DNA of 64,000 nt from Lineus longissimus (lineage: Eukaryota > Nemertea > Pilidiophora > Heteronemertea > Lineidae). The DNA is taken from assembly GCF_910592395.1 (NCBI RefSeq), contig NC_088311.1, positions 5,894,501 to 5,958,500 of the forward strand, in the 5' to 3' direction. Shown here one piece after another: positions 22,801-34,800 of the stretch (its first letter is position 1; each line of letters begins with the position of its first letter). The notes below the pieces were generated by a model, which was not told the origin of the DNA, ran no database searches, and saw nothing but the letters and a program-made list of their open reading frames with translations. The position numbers and the translations under genes were made by a program.

Positions 22801-25800
22801 TTAGGAGAAAGGATGTATTTGAAGAGTTTCTGTGAATATAAATTGATTTTGTAATAATATTTGATGTGTGTGTGCAGAGAACTGAGTTCTGTCCTGAGAG
22901 TGTTGCAGTTCTGACCACAATTTTAGAATTTCAACTTTTGCATTCAACTAGGTTTGCAAATTCAAATTTGCAATACACAGTTATGTCTACATAACTTAAT
23001 GCTTAATTAGAATACAGTGAAATTGTAAGTCATCCAAGGTTTACATAATTCTGATACATTGAAGCTGTGAGAGCCATTCAAGGTTTAAAGTACTGGAGAA
23101 AGTCACTGACAATTTAACAGTCTGAAGGTCATATCTACAATGTACTTGTTTTAACCATACAATACTGACTGCGTTAAGCTATTTTATGGGTTCCTGAAAT
23201 GTGTGAAATTGAATGTAGGTTCTTTCAGTGGATTTTTTATCAGTATTATCAGGAGGGTTTGTAAATCGGAGGGACTTAGGGGTCCTGAAATCGTGAGCAC
23301 ATGAATGCATTATGACAAGCATACAACAGTTATATAATGGCCGATTTAACAAGAAACGCGACAAATGAAATTAACGATTGTGTAATTAATGATTTGTCTC
23401 TTAAATTTATCCACGATGATGTTTCTCCCAGTGATTAGTGGAAGCTTGTTGTGTAGTCGCGATCTACAATCCATTTCGTCGAGGTTAGTTGGTAGCATAA
23501 ACGCCAAAAGACATTTCTTCTAGAGAAGAGAGTTTGGTCTGTGAACTGGTGATTTGTTGTGGTAACTTTGGCCTGGCATCTGAGTTAACTTCTGTCGTGA
23601 CTTCAACCCCGAAAGCTTTGTCAATTGAGCTAAAACAGGAATCGTTCTTGTCCAATTGTAAAGACCTTCGTGTTGGAGGTTCATGACAAAAATCATCCCA
23701 TATGATGCCACAAATGGTCAAGATCACACACCCCAGCCTGTAGAACTCAATTCCCTTTGAGAAATATCCATAGCAACAAACCGTCGATGAAGTGAATACA
23801 AACAAGTACGGAGTATATCTTAAGTTGGCAAGAAGTGAGAAAATATTCTGAAAGAAATCTTCTACATGTAGAAATGAAATGAATGAGAAGTATATAGATG
23901 CTTTTCAAATAAACTGGCGCCCCCAGTGCCAATCGGAAGAATCACATTTGATTCCGTAACCAAAAAGCCACACGAGCTCCTCAAGCACAGAAAAAAAGGA
24001 ATTCAAATGATTAGGCTTAGGTGGCGCTGTTTATCAAAAGCATTTATAAGATATAAGCTTGAGAAGAAACATTTGTCTATTAGTCAGCTACGGTACGATT
24101 TCTTAAGAACGCGTTCGTACTCAGTGTCGACAGCGACGTAGACTCACTTCGCCACACACTGATCTAACATCGCTACTGAGCATGTGCAGACACGCACACG
24201 ATCTGATTTTACGACTCGTACATGCACATATTTGATGTTATTTCTCTGTTGTTCGTTTACATACCTGTTCGTTAAGGTTGGTGACCAGCAGTACCGGGGA
24301 CTGGGGGCAGGGATGCTGCATATGAGGTAAACCTGGAGCGCCCATTGTAGGCATGCCCATTTGGGGGAATGCAGCGGCCGCTAGAAAATAACATGCAGAG
24401 ACAATGGTCAGGATTGGAAAATGACATCAACACAATGCAAGACAAACCCAAAATATGAAAAGTATCAAATTGAAAAAGAGTGAGGAGGGCCAATTTTCAG
24501 ATGGTTCCTTTTTTGAGAAAGTCAAACTTGTTCTAAGGCTCTGTCCCACAGCATGAAAGATTTCATAGTTTTGGAAATAAATTGAAGGATCACAGATTCT
24601 TGTCGCAAGCATCTGCGATGACCATTGCACACAAGTGATTATCGTTGCATGCAATTTGACTGCAGATCGCAGCGACTCAAATCACTCATTTCCTGGGCGC
24701 TTTAGTAGAACATAATCATGCTCTCAAAGGGAGCTAGGCCAAACTCTCAAGGACTTCAAATGTGCACACAAAACGAGTACACATCATAACAAGGACTTAT
24801 AACTATCACAAAACTCAAACTTCACCATCACATTTACATCATCGACATGCCAACCACCGACGTCTGCAGCTTCAAAACACCAAGTGCATTTGAAAAGCTC
24901 TGTGTGTAACCAATAAGTTCTCACCAATATATTAGCCAAACCCATCGTTATTTGTTGTCCTGGTGGTGATTGTAAGAACGTCTGCTTGACAATTTCACAA
25001 ACAAATGATTGAATACATCATATTCTATTAGTACTACATGTAGTCATTTGTGGTCTTAAGCATTCTCCAAGAGAATAACTTGTTTGTTCATGCAAGACTT
25101 GTATTGACGCCATCGCCACATCTCGATGGCCGTCACAACGTATCCCAGAATGCCCTTACCTTGTGCCGCCTGTAGTGATGCTAATCCCGCTGCAAGCAAG
25201 GAAAACAAGCCAAGGTTAAGAGTTAGTAAGCAATGGTGCAAGTTAACAACAACAAACTATCAAACAAGTCCAATCCACCCCAAACTGACTTGAACCAACT
25301 GTACATTTGTGTATACATTCCTGAACAAATGTACAGGTGGTCCAAGCAAATCTCAATGCCTCCACATATCTAAGACTTCAGATTTGTGATGTCACATGAT
25401 TCCAACAGGCATTGGACTTTTGGCAAAAGTCAACCTGTATCATTGTTGGAATGAGCATGTCCAATGCCTGTGACTATCACGTAACAAATAGCGGCCAAAC
25501 AAGCCAAAATATGCAGAGGCCTTTCGTAAGTTCATTTCACCGATGTTTTTCAAATTTAGATAACCGAAGGTTCAACAAAGTCACCTGGAATGGACGCAAT
25601 TTTGAATTCTCCATCTTTAAAGGGTATTTTTTGAGGCAATACAGTTTCTGACTTAAATCTTATCGGTGAAACAAACATGGGTGTGGACTGAACCTTAACA
25701 ATACAGCATCATGTGATAATTTTATAAAGCCGACCAAGAACAAAAACGCAATCCCGCACACCAAACATAACAAATCTTTGTCAAAAAGCGGGGGTGTAAA

Positions 25801-28800
25801 AAACAAATGCGCTATCAATGGCTTCAATTGGATACTTTGCAAATGTTAGTTTCACGATGTACGTCTGAAAGATTTTTGTCTTACTGGGAGAAAAGTCAGT
25901 CTGTATTCTGTTTAGTGGAAATATTCAATTCCTAGAATGAATTTGGATAGCAATGATCATAGCATAAAGGAAACCTTGACTGACAAGACAATCATAGTTG
26001 GATCATCAAACTGTTTTTTGGTATCAAATGAAATCCATTTTGTATGTTTTGAAAATCGTGCAAAAAGCCGGGTTAGATTGACCCACAACCCCCTACAGTC
26101 TACTTTCAGAACTAACAATCTACCGCTTCGAAGGCAACAATATTCAACACTATAAGATCTTCAAGCCAGCATAAAATCACTTTGTACTATTTCATGCTCT
26201 GGCTAATGAGTCTGTATCTAGGACTAAGAATAGGACATTCCAAGTCACAGCTAACTTGAACAACTATTTTTTATAAAATTCTGCATGCTCAATTTCTAGA
26301 CCTCTACTTCCCAACTTAATTCTAATTGCACTGTTTCTATACCATTACCTCTACTTCCCCACTTACGACTCTCATCAGTGAATTTCTAGACTACTACTTC
26401 CCCACTTACAACTGTTACAACCAAAGTGTTGAAGGACTACATGTACTACACAACCGTTTTTGAAAATCTGATTGAGAAAATCTTTGACGAAAATTTGAGG
26501 AAATTTGGTCAATCACGAAGGTGATTAGGTTTTTCTTTTCTTGAGAGTTTCGTTGGTAAGGTTACATAGTCCTTAACAGTTTTTATCAATCAAATTCACG
26601 CAATTTCAGCAATAACTTTTCTAAATGTCTACGCCAAGCATCAAACTACTGAAGCCATTGAGCAAGAAAAAATGTGTGCATTAAACCACAAGGAATACCT
26701 GGAGACTGAAGAAGGCTTTGCGCCTGATGTCCGCGTCCATTTAACATGCCCATGCCCTCTGGTAGGGAGAAAGAAAAATAACGGCCAATTAAATTATGCA
26801 TAGCATTTAGCAAATAAAAACGTGTCGATGCGTAACGGTACTTTAATAAACCGTCACCTGAAGAGCATAAATTGTGTAAAAAGTGTGCTCGGGGCTCCCC
26901 CTTTTAATAGGATTGGGTCTGAAATAAGACGCTTTTGGGCTGTGCTCGGACGATACAAACATGTGTGACGCTGTTACCTGATTTGACGATACACATCAGT
27001 TGATTTGTACACAAAGGTCAGCAAAGGTCAAGGCGGTTGAGTCAAAACAACACAAGGCAGGGGGCAGTGTGGGACGGTTGAAGCTATCTTACTACAAAAA
27101 TCACACATCACTAGCGTGGTTTCGGCAACTGGATTAATGAATGACTTGCGTATTTTCTGGATTTAGTGGCTCACCAAAAATTGTCAGAATCACTGGTGTA
27201 CAGTTTTCCTGAAAATTCAAGTCCGTTTGTTGACATCAGCAAAGCTAAGTCCTTGGAAGTTATGTTCATGAATTGCACATCCAGAAAATAAACACTCAGC
27301 AAAACTCATCCAGTCCACCAAAACTCTTACTACCACAGACATAACTACTAGCAACACGACGGAGGCTATCAGTGCAATATGCCATAAAACGAAGCATCAA
27401 CTAGGCTGTTATATGCGGGGACCTACGAGGCTTAACATCGAGGGGTTCTGGTGTCCATTGTGTTGTTTTGATTGTCTCCACCGTAATATCAGATGTTCGA
27501 TAAGTGACTACAGCCCACGTCAAGATAATGTAGGACTTCTGCACAGTTTGTACATTATACAAGGTGGCCCAATAAAACTATCCCCTTATCTGAAATGAGG
27601 ATATCTTTTTGGATCACCCCGTAGACCATTCTCAGCCTTGATATAGGCTGTAGTATAGTAGCAGCCTATACAGACCTCCCCAGCTCCTTCCGTGGTATAA
27701 CCTCGTATCTAGAAAAGTAATGTTCCAGGTTATGCACTGTCATGGTAGGACAAAAGCATAATGGGAACGAGGTATACAAGAAACTAATCTGAGAGGCCTG
27801 TAGTCTAGGCTGGAAACTGATGCAGACCAACTATAGATGGCGCCTTAGATAAACAGATTGCATAAGATATTCTACCTTCGAAGATCTGATAAGTTTTATT
27901 CTGATGTCAAATCAGAATAAATACTAGTTCCAAGGATAATACATTATTGGTCTTGGGTTTGATCAGGCTCTGTCTAGATTCAGGGTTGTTCTAGTTCCAA
28001 AGGATGAAATTCTTGGTCCAGATTCAAGGTCAAGTATTCTAACTCATAAATTTGCGAGTGCTCGGTTTCCTGCTAAATTTTCAGTGCCAAAATTTTTTAA
28101 AGATTCGAATTTGGTTTCGTGTACATCTTATGCAATGAGCGCCATCTTTAGTGCAAGCCTGAACCCGAAAGGGAGACTGACAAACTTTCACACCTGGATA
28201 TGCGGCCATCTGAGCGTCTATTAGCGCTTGGTGGTACGAGTAATTCCCAAGGATGGCATGATTCTGACGCGACTGGGCAACTTGGTCTTCACCGGCTGAA
28301 ATTTATATATGAATTTTTTAATTCACCACATGCTCGAACGATGCTGTCGTGGGCATAGATCAGCATGTTCTGTACCCTCCATGGCCATGCTGAGCCCGTC
28401 ACCACAATCGAATGTGAAAATGGCTACGAGATAAACCCATCCTTGGGTTGAAAAAGTCACATGAGCAGAAAAATTTCACCCCTGCCTCATTCTATGCAAG
28501 CAATTTTAGTTAGAGCAATTCTACTATGGAATTCACTGCTACCTCTTTCATGCATTAGCAAGGAAAGGTTCTTATTCAAGGTAATGGCAGTGTTGGTTGG
28601 ATAGGGAAGTATGAAAATTGGAGGCTTTTGGGTAAGTTTTCTAAAGATTTCAATTTCGTCTAGTCACATTCAGGCATTACTGTAACAGTCTATTTCAAGA
28701 TGAATCTGTCAGGGTCAACTACGCATACCTATAGCCACTCGTACTAACAGGGATGAAAGCATCATTGGCAAATTCATCTTGAAACAATTCAAGCAAAGTT

Positions 28801-31800
28801 TTCAAGCTAGAATTTTGAACACAGCAGAGACTGACTGGACAGAACGGTGCAGTTGAAATCTTAATACTAAGGACATAAGCGTAACACACTAGTTCAGGAT
28901 GTTAAAACTATCCTGCATAGCCATGGAGTGCAGACATACAATAAGCGATTTCACAAAGACAGTGCTAATTAGCTAATCATCAAAGACGATATTGATGAAA
29001 ATTGCTAATTACATAAAAATGTCAAAACATTATGAAAATTCCAATACGAGAAAGCCATTCTTCTTCTTTTTTATCGAACTTGTACAAAATGTTCCGAAAT
29101 CAAACAAAGTTAACTTTCTAAATTTTTTGTGATTTGTGTGACAGGTTGAAGTCATATGCCACATGTCCCTCTTAAGGTCAAACGAAGGTTACATCACGAC
29201 ATTACTAAAACTGCTCGGACTGTACAAGTGGAACTTGACGATGACAACAAATGTAGCAGGACTGTGACGATATAAACTGACAGGGACATGAGAGACATCG
29301 GAAGGTACACTACGGTACGGCGGGTCATAGGATTTAAAAAGATGACTGAGCTAGCAATGTGCAAAATGGGTTATAAAAAGAAGCAGCAAGCTGGTTAAAG
29401 CGCATTTACCATTGGTGGTCGGAGACTGATAAAGCGGCATACCTCCGGCAGTCGTGGCCCCATACGATGTTAGTGGCGTTGTTCCATAACTTGGCATGGC
29501 AAAAGGTGACGTCATAACGTTCTGGGGACCTTGACACATTCAAACAAGTTTCATGCGATTAATTTTATGCAAACATTTAGAAATTAAACAAATCAAAGCA
29601 ACTAGTGGGTCAGATTACGTGTATGTGTTGTGCCACCATGCGTCGTGGAGTCAGCAGAGTCCGTAGCGAGAAGCAGCAGGGTTAGAGCTAAGGTAGCGAA
29701 TCAAACGGATCGACCTCAGAGGTCAAAGTTGAAAGGTCAAAGGATAAAGGTGACAGCACCACAGAGGAAAAGGTAAACAAGAGGAGAGACAAACAGACTG
29801 TTCACAAGGGGTCAAGGTCAAATCACGTTGCCATAGCAATATATCAAAGGTGAAATGGCAACAAGGTGCAGTTGTTTGTGATTCATTTTTTTCTTCAAAA
29901 CGAGTTAATCATAAAAACCCAAAAATCACTATACAATGTACATTAATTGGATACTTTGCACAGGTAAAAGTCAAATCCACCTGGATGGGGACAAGGTTTC
30001 ACAAGTGCACTGGTGTTAACATGTATTTGTGCAAGGCAGATTATACTGGGCGGAGTTGATTTTATAACAGTTAGATTCACACGCTATTATAGTGAATGAT
30101 ACCAGGCACTGGATTCATTAGCTAAGAATACGCCGTCACCAAAACCTTATTGTCAATTGCTTTCCATAGAAAACTTTGAAAGCTGATGGAATTTAAAGCA
30201 GAAATCCTGAGGAATGTCTTAACCTTGGCTATCCAATTGCTTTCATTCACACAATCCTGGTCTTAATTTTGTCAATTCATGTTATATTGAATCAAGTTGA
30301 GACTCTTCATAACCTTAGCGGACAAATTATCGTTGTTTATTCATAAGCCATGTGAACAATATGTCTGGACTGAATAAGAATAAAGGGAGAGAAAAATGAT
30401 ACCTGCAAGAGGTGAGAAAGTGGAAGGGTCTTGACAGGGATGAGAAAGACTGGAGGAGACATCTGGTGGTCTATATTGGCAACACTTCAACATGTACACA
30501 GCTTGGATCTTGGTCAACATCGTGGCATTCCTCATGACAGAGGGATTGCCTATGTCTTTCTTTTCATTGTTATCTAAGTGAGATTGGCGAAATAATCTAC
30601 ATGCCCTTTTTTATTAGTAAACCTGTCACCCACTAGGTGCAAGGATTCTACAAAATCTACCAAAGCAAACGAGTCAATTAATTGCATCTAATTAACAAAT
30701 CTAATCAATTTTTATCCTGTGAATCGTATTAAATGCCTTAGTGGTAAATTAAAGCACCGCATCGTGAATATTTGTGACATGCTATACACAGTATTAACAC
30801 GTATCTGAAAATCGTGGCATTTTACAAGACAGTACTATTGTTAACAGGAGTGCTCGCAAAGTATCACGTGAATTTAACAAGTACAGGTACAAGGAGCACG
30901 GCAGTTCAATTCCTACATTAAGTGATTATCAGTGCGGACTGTTAGCGATGCATTCATCTAGTCATGGAGCGAAAACCTTAAGCTGTAAGCCAGGGTGGGA
31001 AGGGTGAAGCTCGTGATATACACTGACCGTGGCCAGCGTTATTACCATACAGATGATTCGACGCATGTACCTAGCGCATATACTTACTTGCAAAGGGGGC
31101 ATATCCACGATCAGTGATGCCCTCACCTATGGGTAAACTATTATTTGTGAAGTCTCGGCTCTTGTCGTTGTTGTATTTTACATTCAGCGAGGTAAGTTTG
31201 GAATAGTCTATCCTCAATAAACACGAATCGGGATAGATGTGTTGTTGGTGAAGTGCCTGAAGAGGAACAATACATGAGAGCCAGGCCAGGAGAAAGGGGA
31301 CAGCAAGGTCAATAGTTCGCAAAAAGGTCAAAGACATTGTTTGAGCCTTGAAGGTCAAGGACATTGACACCTTATAGCCAAGGTAAATGTCTCATTGAAG
31401 GTCGAGAACAATGTTGGTCACTGAATTTGACCTTGAAGGTCAAAGCTATTATGACCTTGAGAATCAAGGACATTCTAACCTTGAAGATCAAAGACATTGT
31501 GATGTTGAAGACCAAAGACATTGTGACCTAGAAGGTCAAGGACGTTGTCAAGTCAAGGTCATTGTAGCCTAGACTCAGGAATACAGCCACCCTGTTCTTG
31601 AAGCAGAGGTACATACAATGGGTGAAGCTGTGTAGAAAACAATCACTCAAGTATAGTTAATTCCACCTAAGAAGACACAGAACACCTGTACATTCAACGT
31701 ACATGAAGACAGCATGTTCTAGGTCTAATTATTGTGGAAAGGACATTATAGCTATAGAGGCCAACTGGATACATACACGTAGGAAGCCAGGAGATTTAGT

Positions 31801-34800
31801 CAATTCTATAACTCATAGATGATGCAAGTATTAAACTATAGATGGCAGTTAAGTGACCTGCCCGACTATTACATGGCATGTTACAGTTGATAGGGTCGCA
31901 GGAAGGTCAGGTGACCTTTGAGGGAAAGCATGGGAGAGCGGAATACCTACCCTCTTTGCGGCTACAACCGATATTGGGTTTGACATCTGAATTAAGGCCT
32001 GGAGTGTATCTGAAACAAATATCAATACATGTGAATCAATTTCATTATATCTACTATTTTTAAAGTCCTTGGTTCTAAAAATTTACATGAATTTTCACTT
32101 TTACTCCTAACTATAAGCTACACTCTACCGAAGTGATCAATGAATATTTCATAGAGAGCAACAAAAAAACTCATCATACTAAATGATGTCAAACCTGAGT
32201 TCAAACCGAAGTTCAGAGCATCATACATTATGATTTTATGGTAACTCTTGATAAATAGAATAGAACCGTACTTACTGTTTTTGGTAAATGTGATTACTTT
32301 TTGAACATGACCAAACTTTTTGAAGATTGTATGAAGAGTATTGACTGTGACAGGGTATAAGACGTTTTCGATGATCACTCTAAGCACACACTTTCGGTTT
32401 TCCTCTTTCTCCATCACTTCACCGCAGATTTCTAACAGCGCCCTCACAACTTCATTCTGAAAATTAATATTTTTATTATGATTTGTGTGACCACATGATT
32501 AGGGCAGAATGTCTAGTAAACATGTGACATTTTACATAACTTAAACTGTTTTTCTTCTCAAACAGAAATCTGAATGATGCAGCACAAGGGGTCAACTTAA
32601 TCAGTGCTGCTTAACTCCCCCCCCCCTCCCCGTCCAGGTCAGATTATTCTAATACCACATCTTAACACGCTCGATAAATAATCTGAAGTGTCCAGTCTGC
32701 CGCATGAAGCAGGAATGACCCCCGCCGTAATCTACCGACATTAAACCATACGACGAGAGCTCCGCACACGTAACTTAGTGATCATGATATGCAAGACAGA
32801 GAGAGATATATGCGATAATTCCGCGCCCATAAGAGCTGCCATGAACTCATAAAACATGCAATCATTACTCAGCAGATCAGGCAAATTACTAGTTTGGATA
32901 TCGAGGACACACTTCAAGATAAGATAAGAATGTCAATAAGTAGGCAGGTTGGAACAACAATTTTGTATGATCGTCCAGATGAGGAAGCAAGCCATTCATT
33001 CTTTCAGGAGTTTGAAAACTTGTCCCATTCTCCTATAGCAGGCATTTGTATCGCTTCTAAGAAACACCCTCCACACTTTACTCCATTTGAAGGGTTTGAT
33101 TTCATTGCCTGTCTGCACTGCATCTTACAGTGTTGGAAGGGTCGGATTGAGTCGCCTGTCTGCGCTTAGGGCATTTACAATGTTGAAAGAAATGTGTTTA
33201 CCTGTTGTGAATCTTCTGTTTTTAACTCTGTGTGGTTTGAAAACTGAATGTGAAGCTGCTTGCCGTACATTGAGACGGGATTTCGGTTATAGTGATCACG
33301 GAATTTACGAGCACTTATGACATCCTCCATCTCCAACAGTGCCTGTAAAGATAAGAACACAAAAACGTTTTGAAACCAATTTCTCAATAATGTTTGTCCA
33401 TAAAAGAAGTGTAATATTGCAATACATCATGCTTCTATGATTTAATCTTAGTGCCATGATCGCGACCACAGCAGGGCTGAAAAAAAAAATGTCTGAAAAC
33501 CATCTAAGATAAGTACATGTATGAGCAAAACATCTTTTTCTCCCAAAAAAACCTCATAATATAATCTTTCTGTATAAAGTAGCAAGACATTTTTTCAAAA
33601 TATCTCACAATTCAGTCTTGGTACAAAAAAGACAGGGCAAAGTTTTTCCAAGTTTTCAATTCCACCGAGGCCACTGGAATACGATTTTCCGTTGTTGATT
33701 AATTTCCTGAGTCTTGCCGCCAGCCGATCATTAAACTGAGTTCCACTTTGTGCCGTGTGCGAAGAGACCTCACCGGAACCTCTCTTTGATCTTGGGACTT
33801 TATCGCTCGTCTTTGTGGTTGAAATATTGGCATCTTAAAGACGTCTGCTTTCATGATGACTTTATAGCCTCATTTTGATACCAGCCCTTAACGGCAGATC
33901 ATATGCATTGTAAAAAGTCAATATTTCCCTCATTTTAGTACATTAAAGCACATCAAATGTCTGACAGATCACAAAAGGATTAAATCTTTTATTTTCCTGA
34001 AATAATTTTCAAAGGATTTTTTTCCTTTGAAGCTTAATTAACCAATTATTTGGTTAACTCTTACATAAAACACTTTTCAGAGGGACATTTTCGACTGCTA
34101 CACCATCCATAAAAGTACTCAGCATTGTGCAGTTCCAATGGAGGCCCCCAGGTAGAAGCACTGTACCATGGTTTGAAAACAACCTTGGCAATTAAAACAT
34201 TGCCAGTTGTGAAACTAGAGACAATATCATTAAAGTGATGAGATGTCAGCTAATTGCTTGAACTCAGTTTCCTTGTTAAATAGCCCTCTTGGTGATGTAA
34301 TTAACATGATTAAAACCCTCCCCGATAAAATGAACTGAAGATAAATTTAAACATACATTCGGTTTGCCTAATGGTGTGAATAAACATAAAGGCTATTAGC
34401 ATGTTTAACAAGTTTGCTGCATTAAGAATCAAAGCACACATTAAGGAATTAAACATCGCTAGCATAGAACAAGACAATTTGGAAGTCACCTTAAAATCGC
34501 CTAAGTATTTATTCAAACACCATTTGGTTTTTTCAAGAGATTTTTGCAGAAAAGAGTAAATTGATGAAAACTGTTTTTAAAGGAAGTATAAGCAAGGAAT
34601 TTTCAGAAAATATCCCCAGATGTTAAGTCATCAACATTATTTTAAAGGAAAATAGTCCCCAACATGAGATTTTAGAACTCGCAAAAGTACTTGTCGTACC
34701 GAGACCCGACTTGCACCAAAAAATATACAAGTGTGAACAACCTGCAATATGGGTAGTCATACGTGCCGTTTATTTGCATTTGTTTGCGTTGCTATTAGAC

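Noticed and set aside
29522-29529. Alternative acceptor ccccag for the 120-nt PTBP linker exon
   Set aside because: Using it would remove eight bases and break the frame with the phase-1 exon before it.
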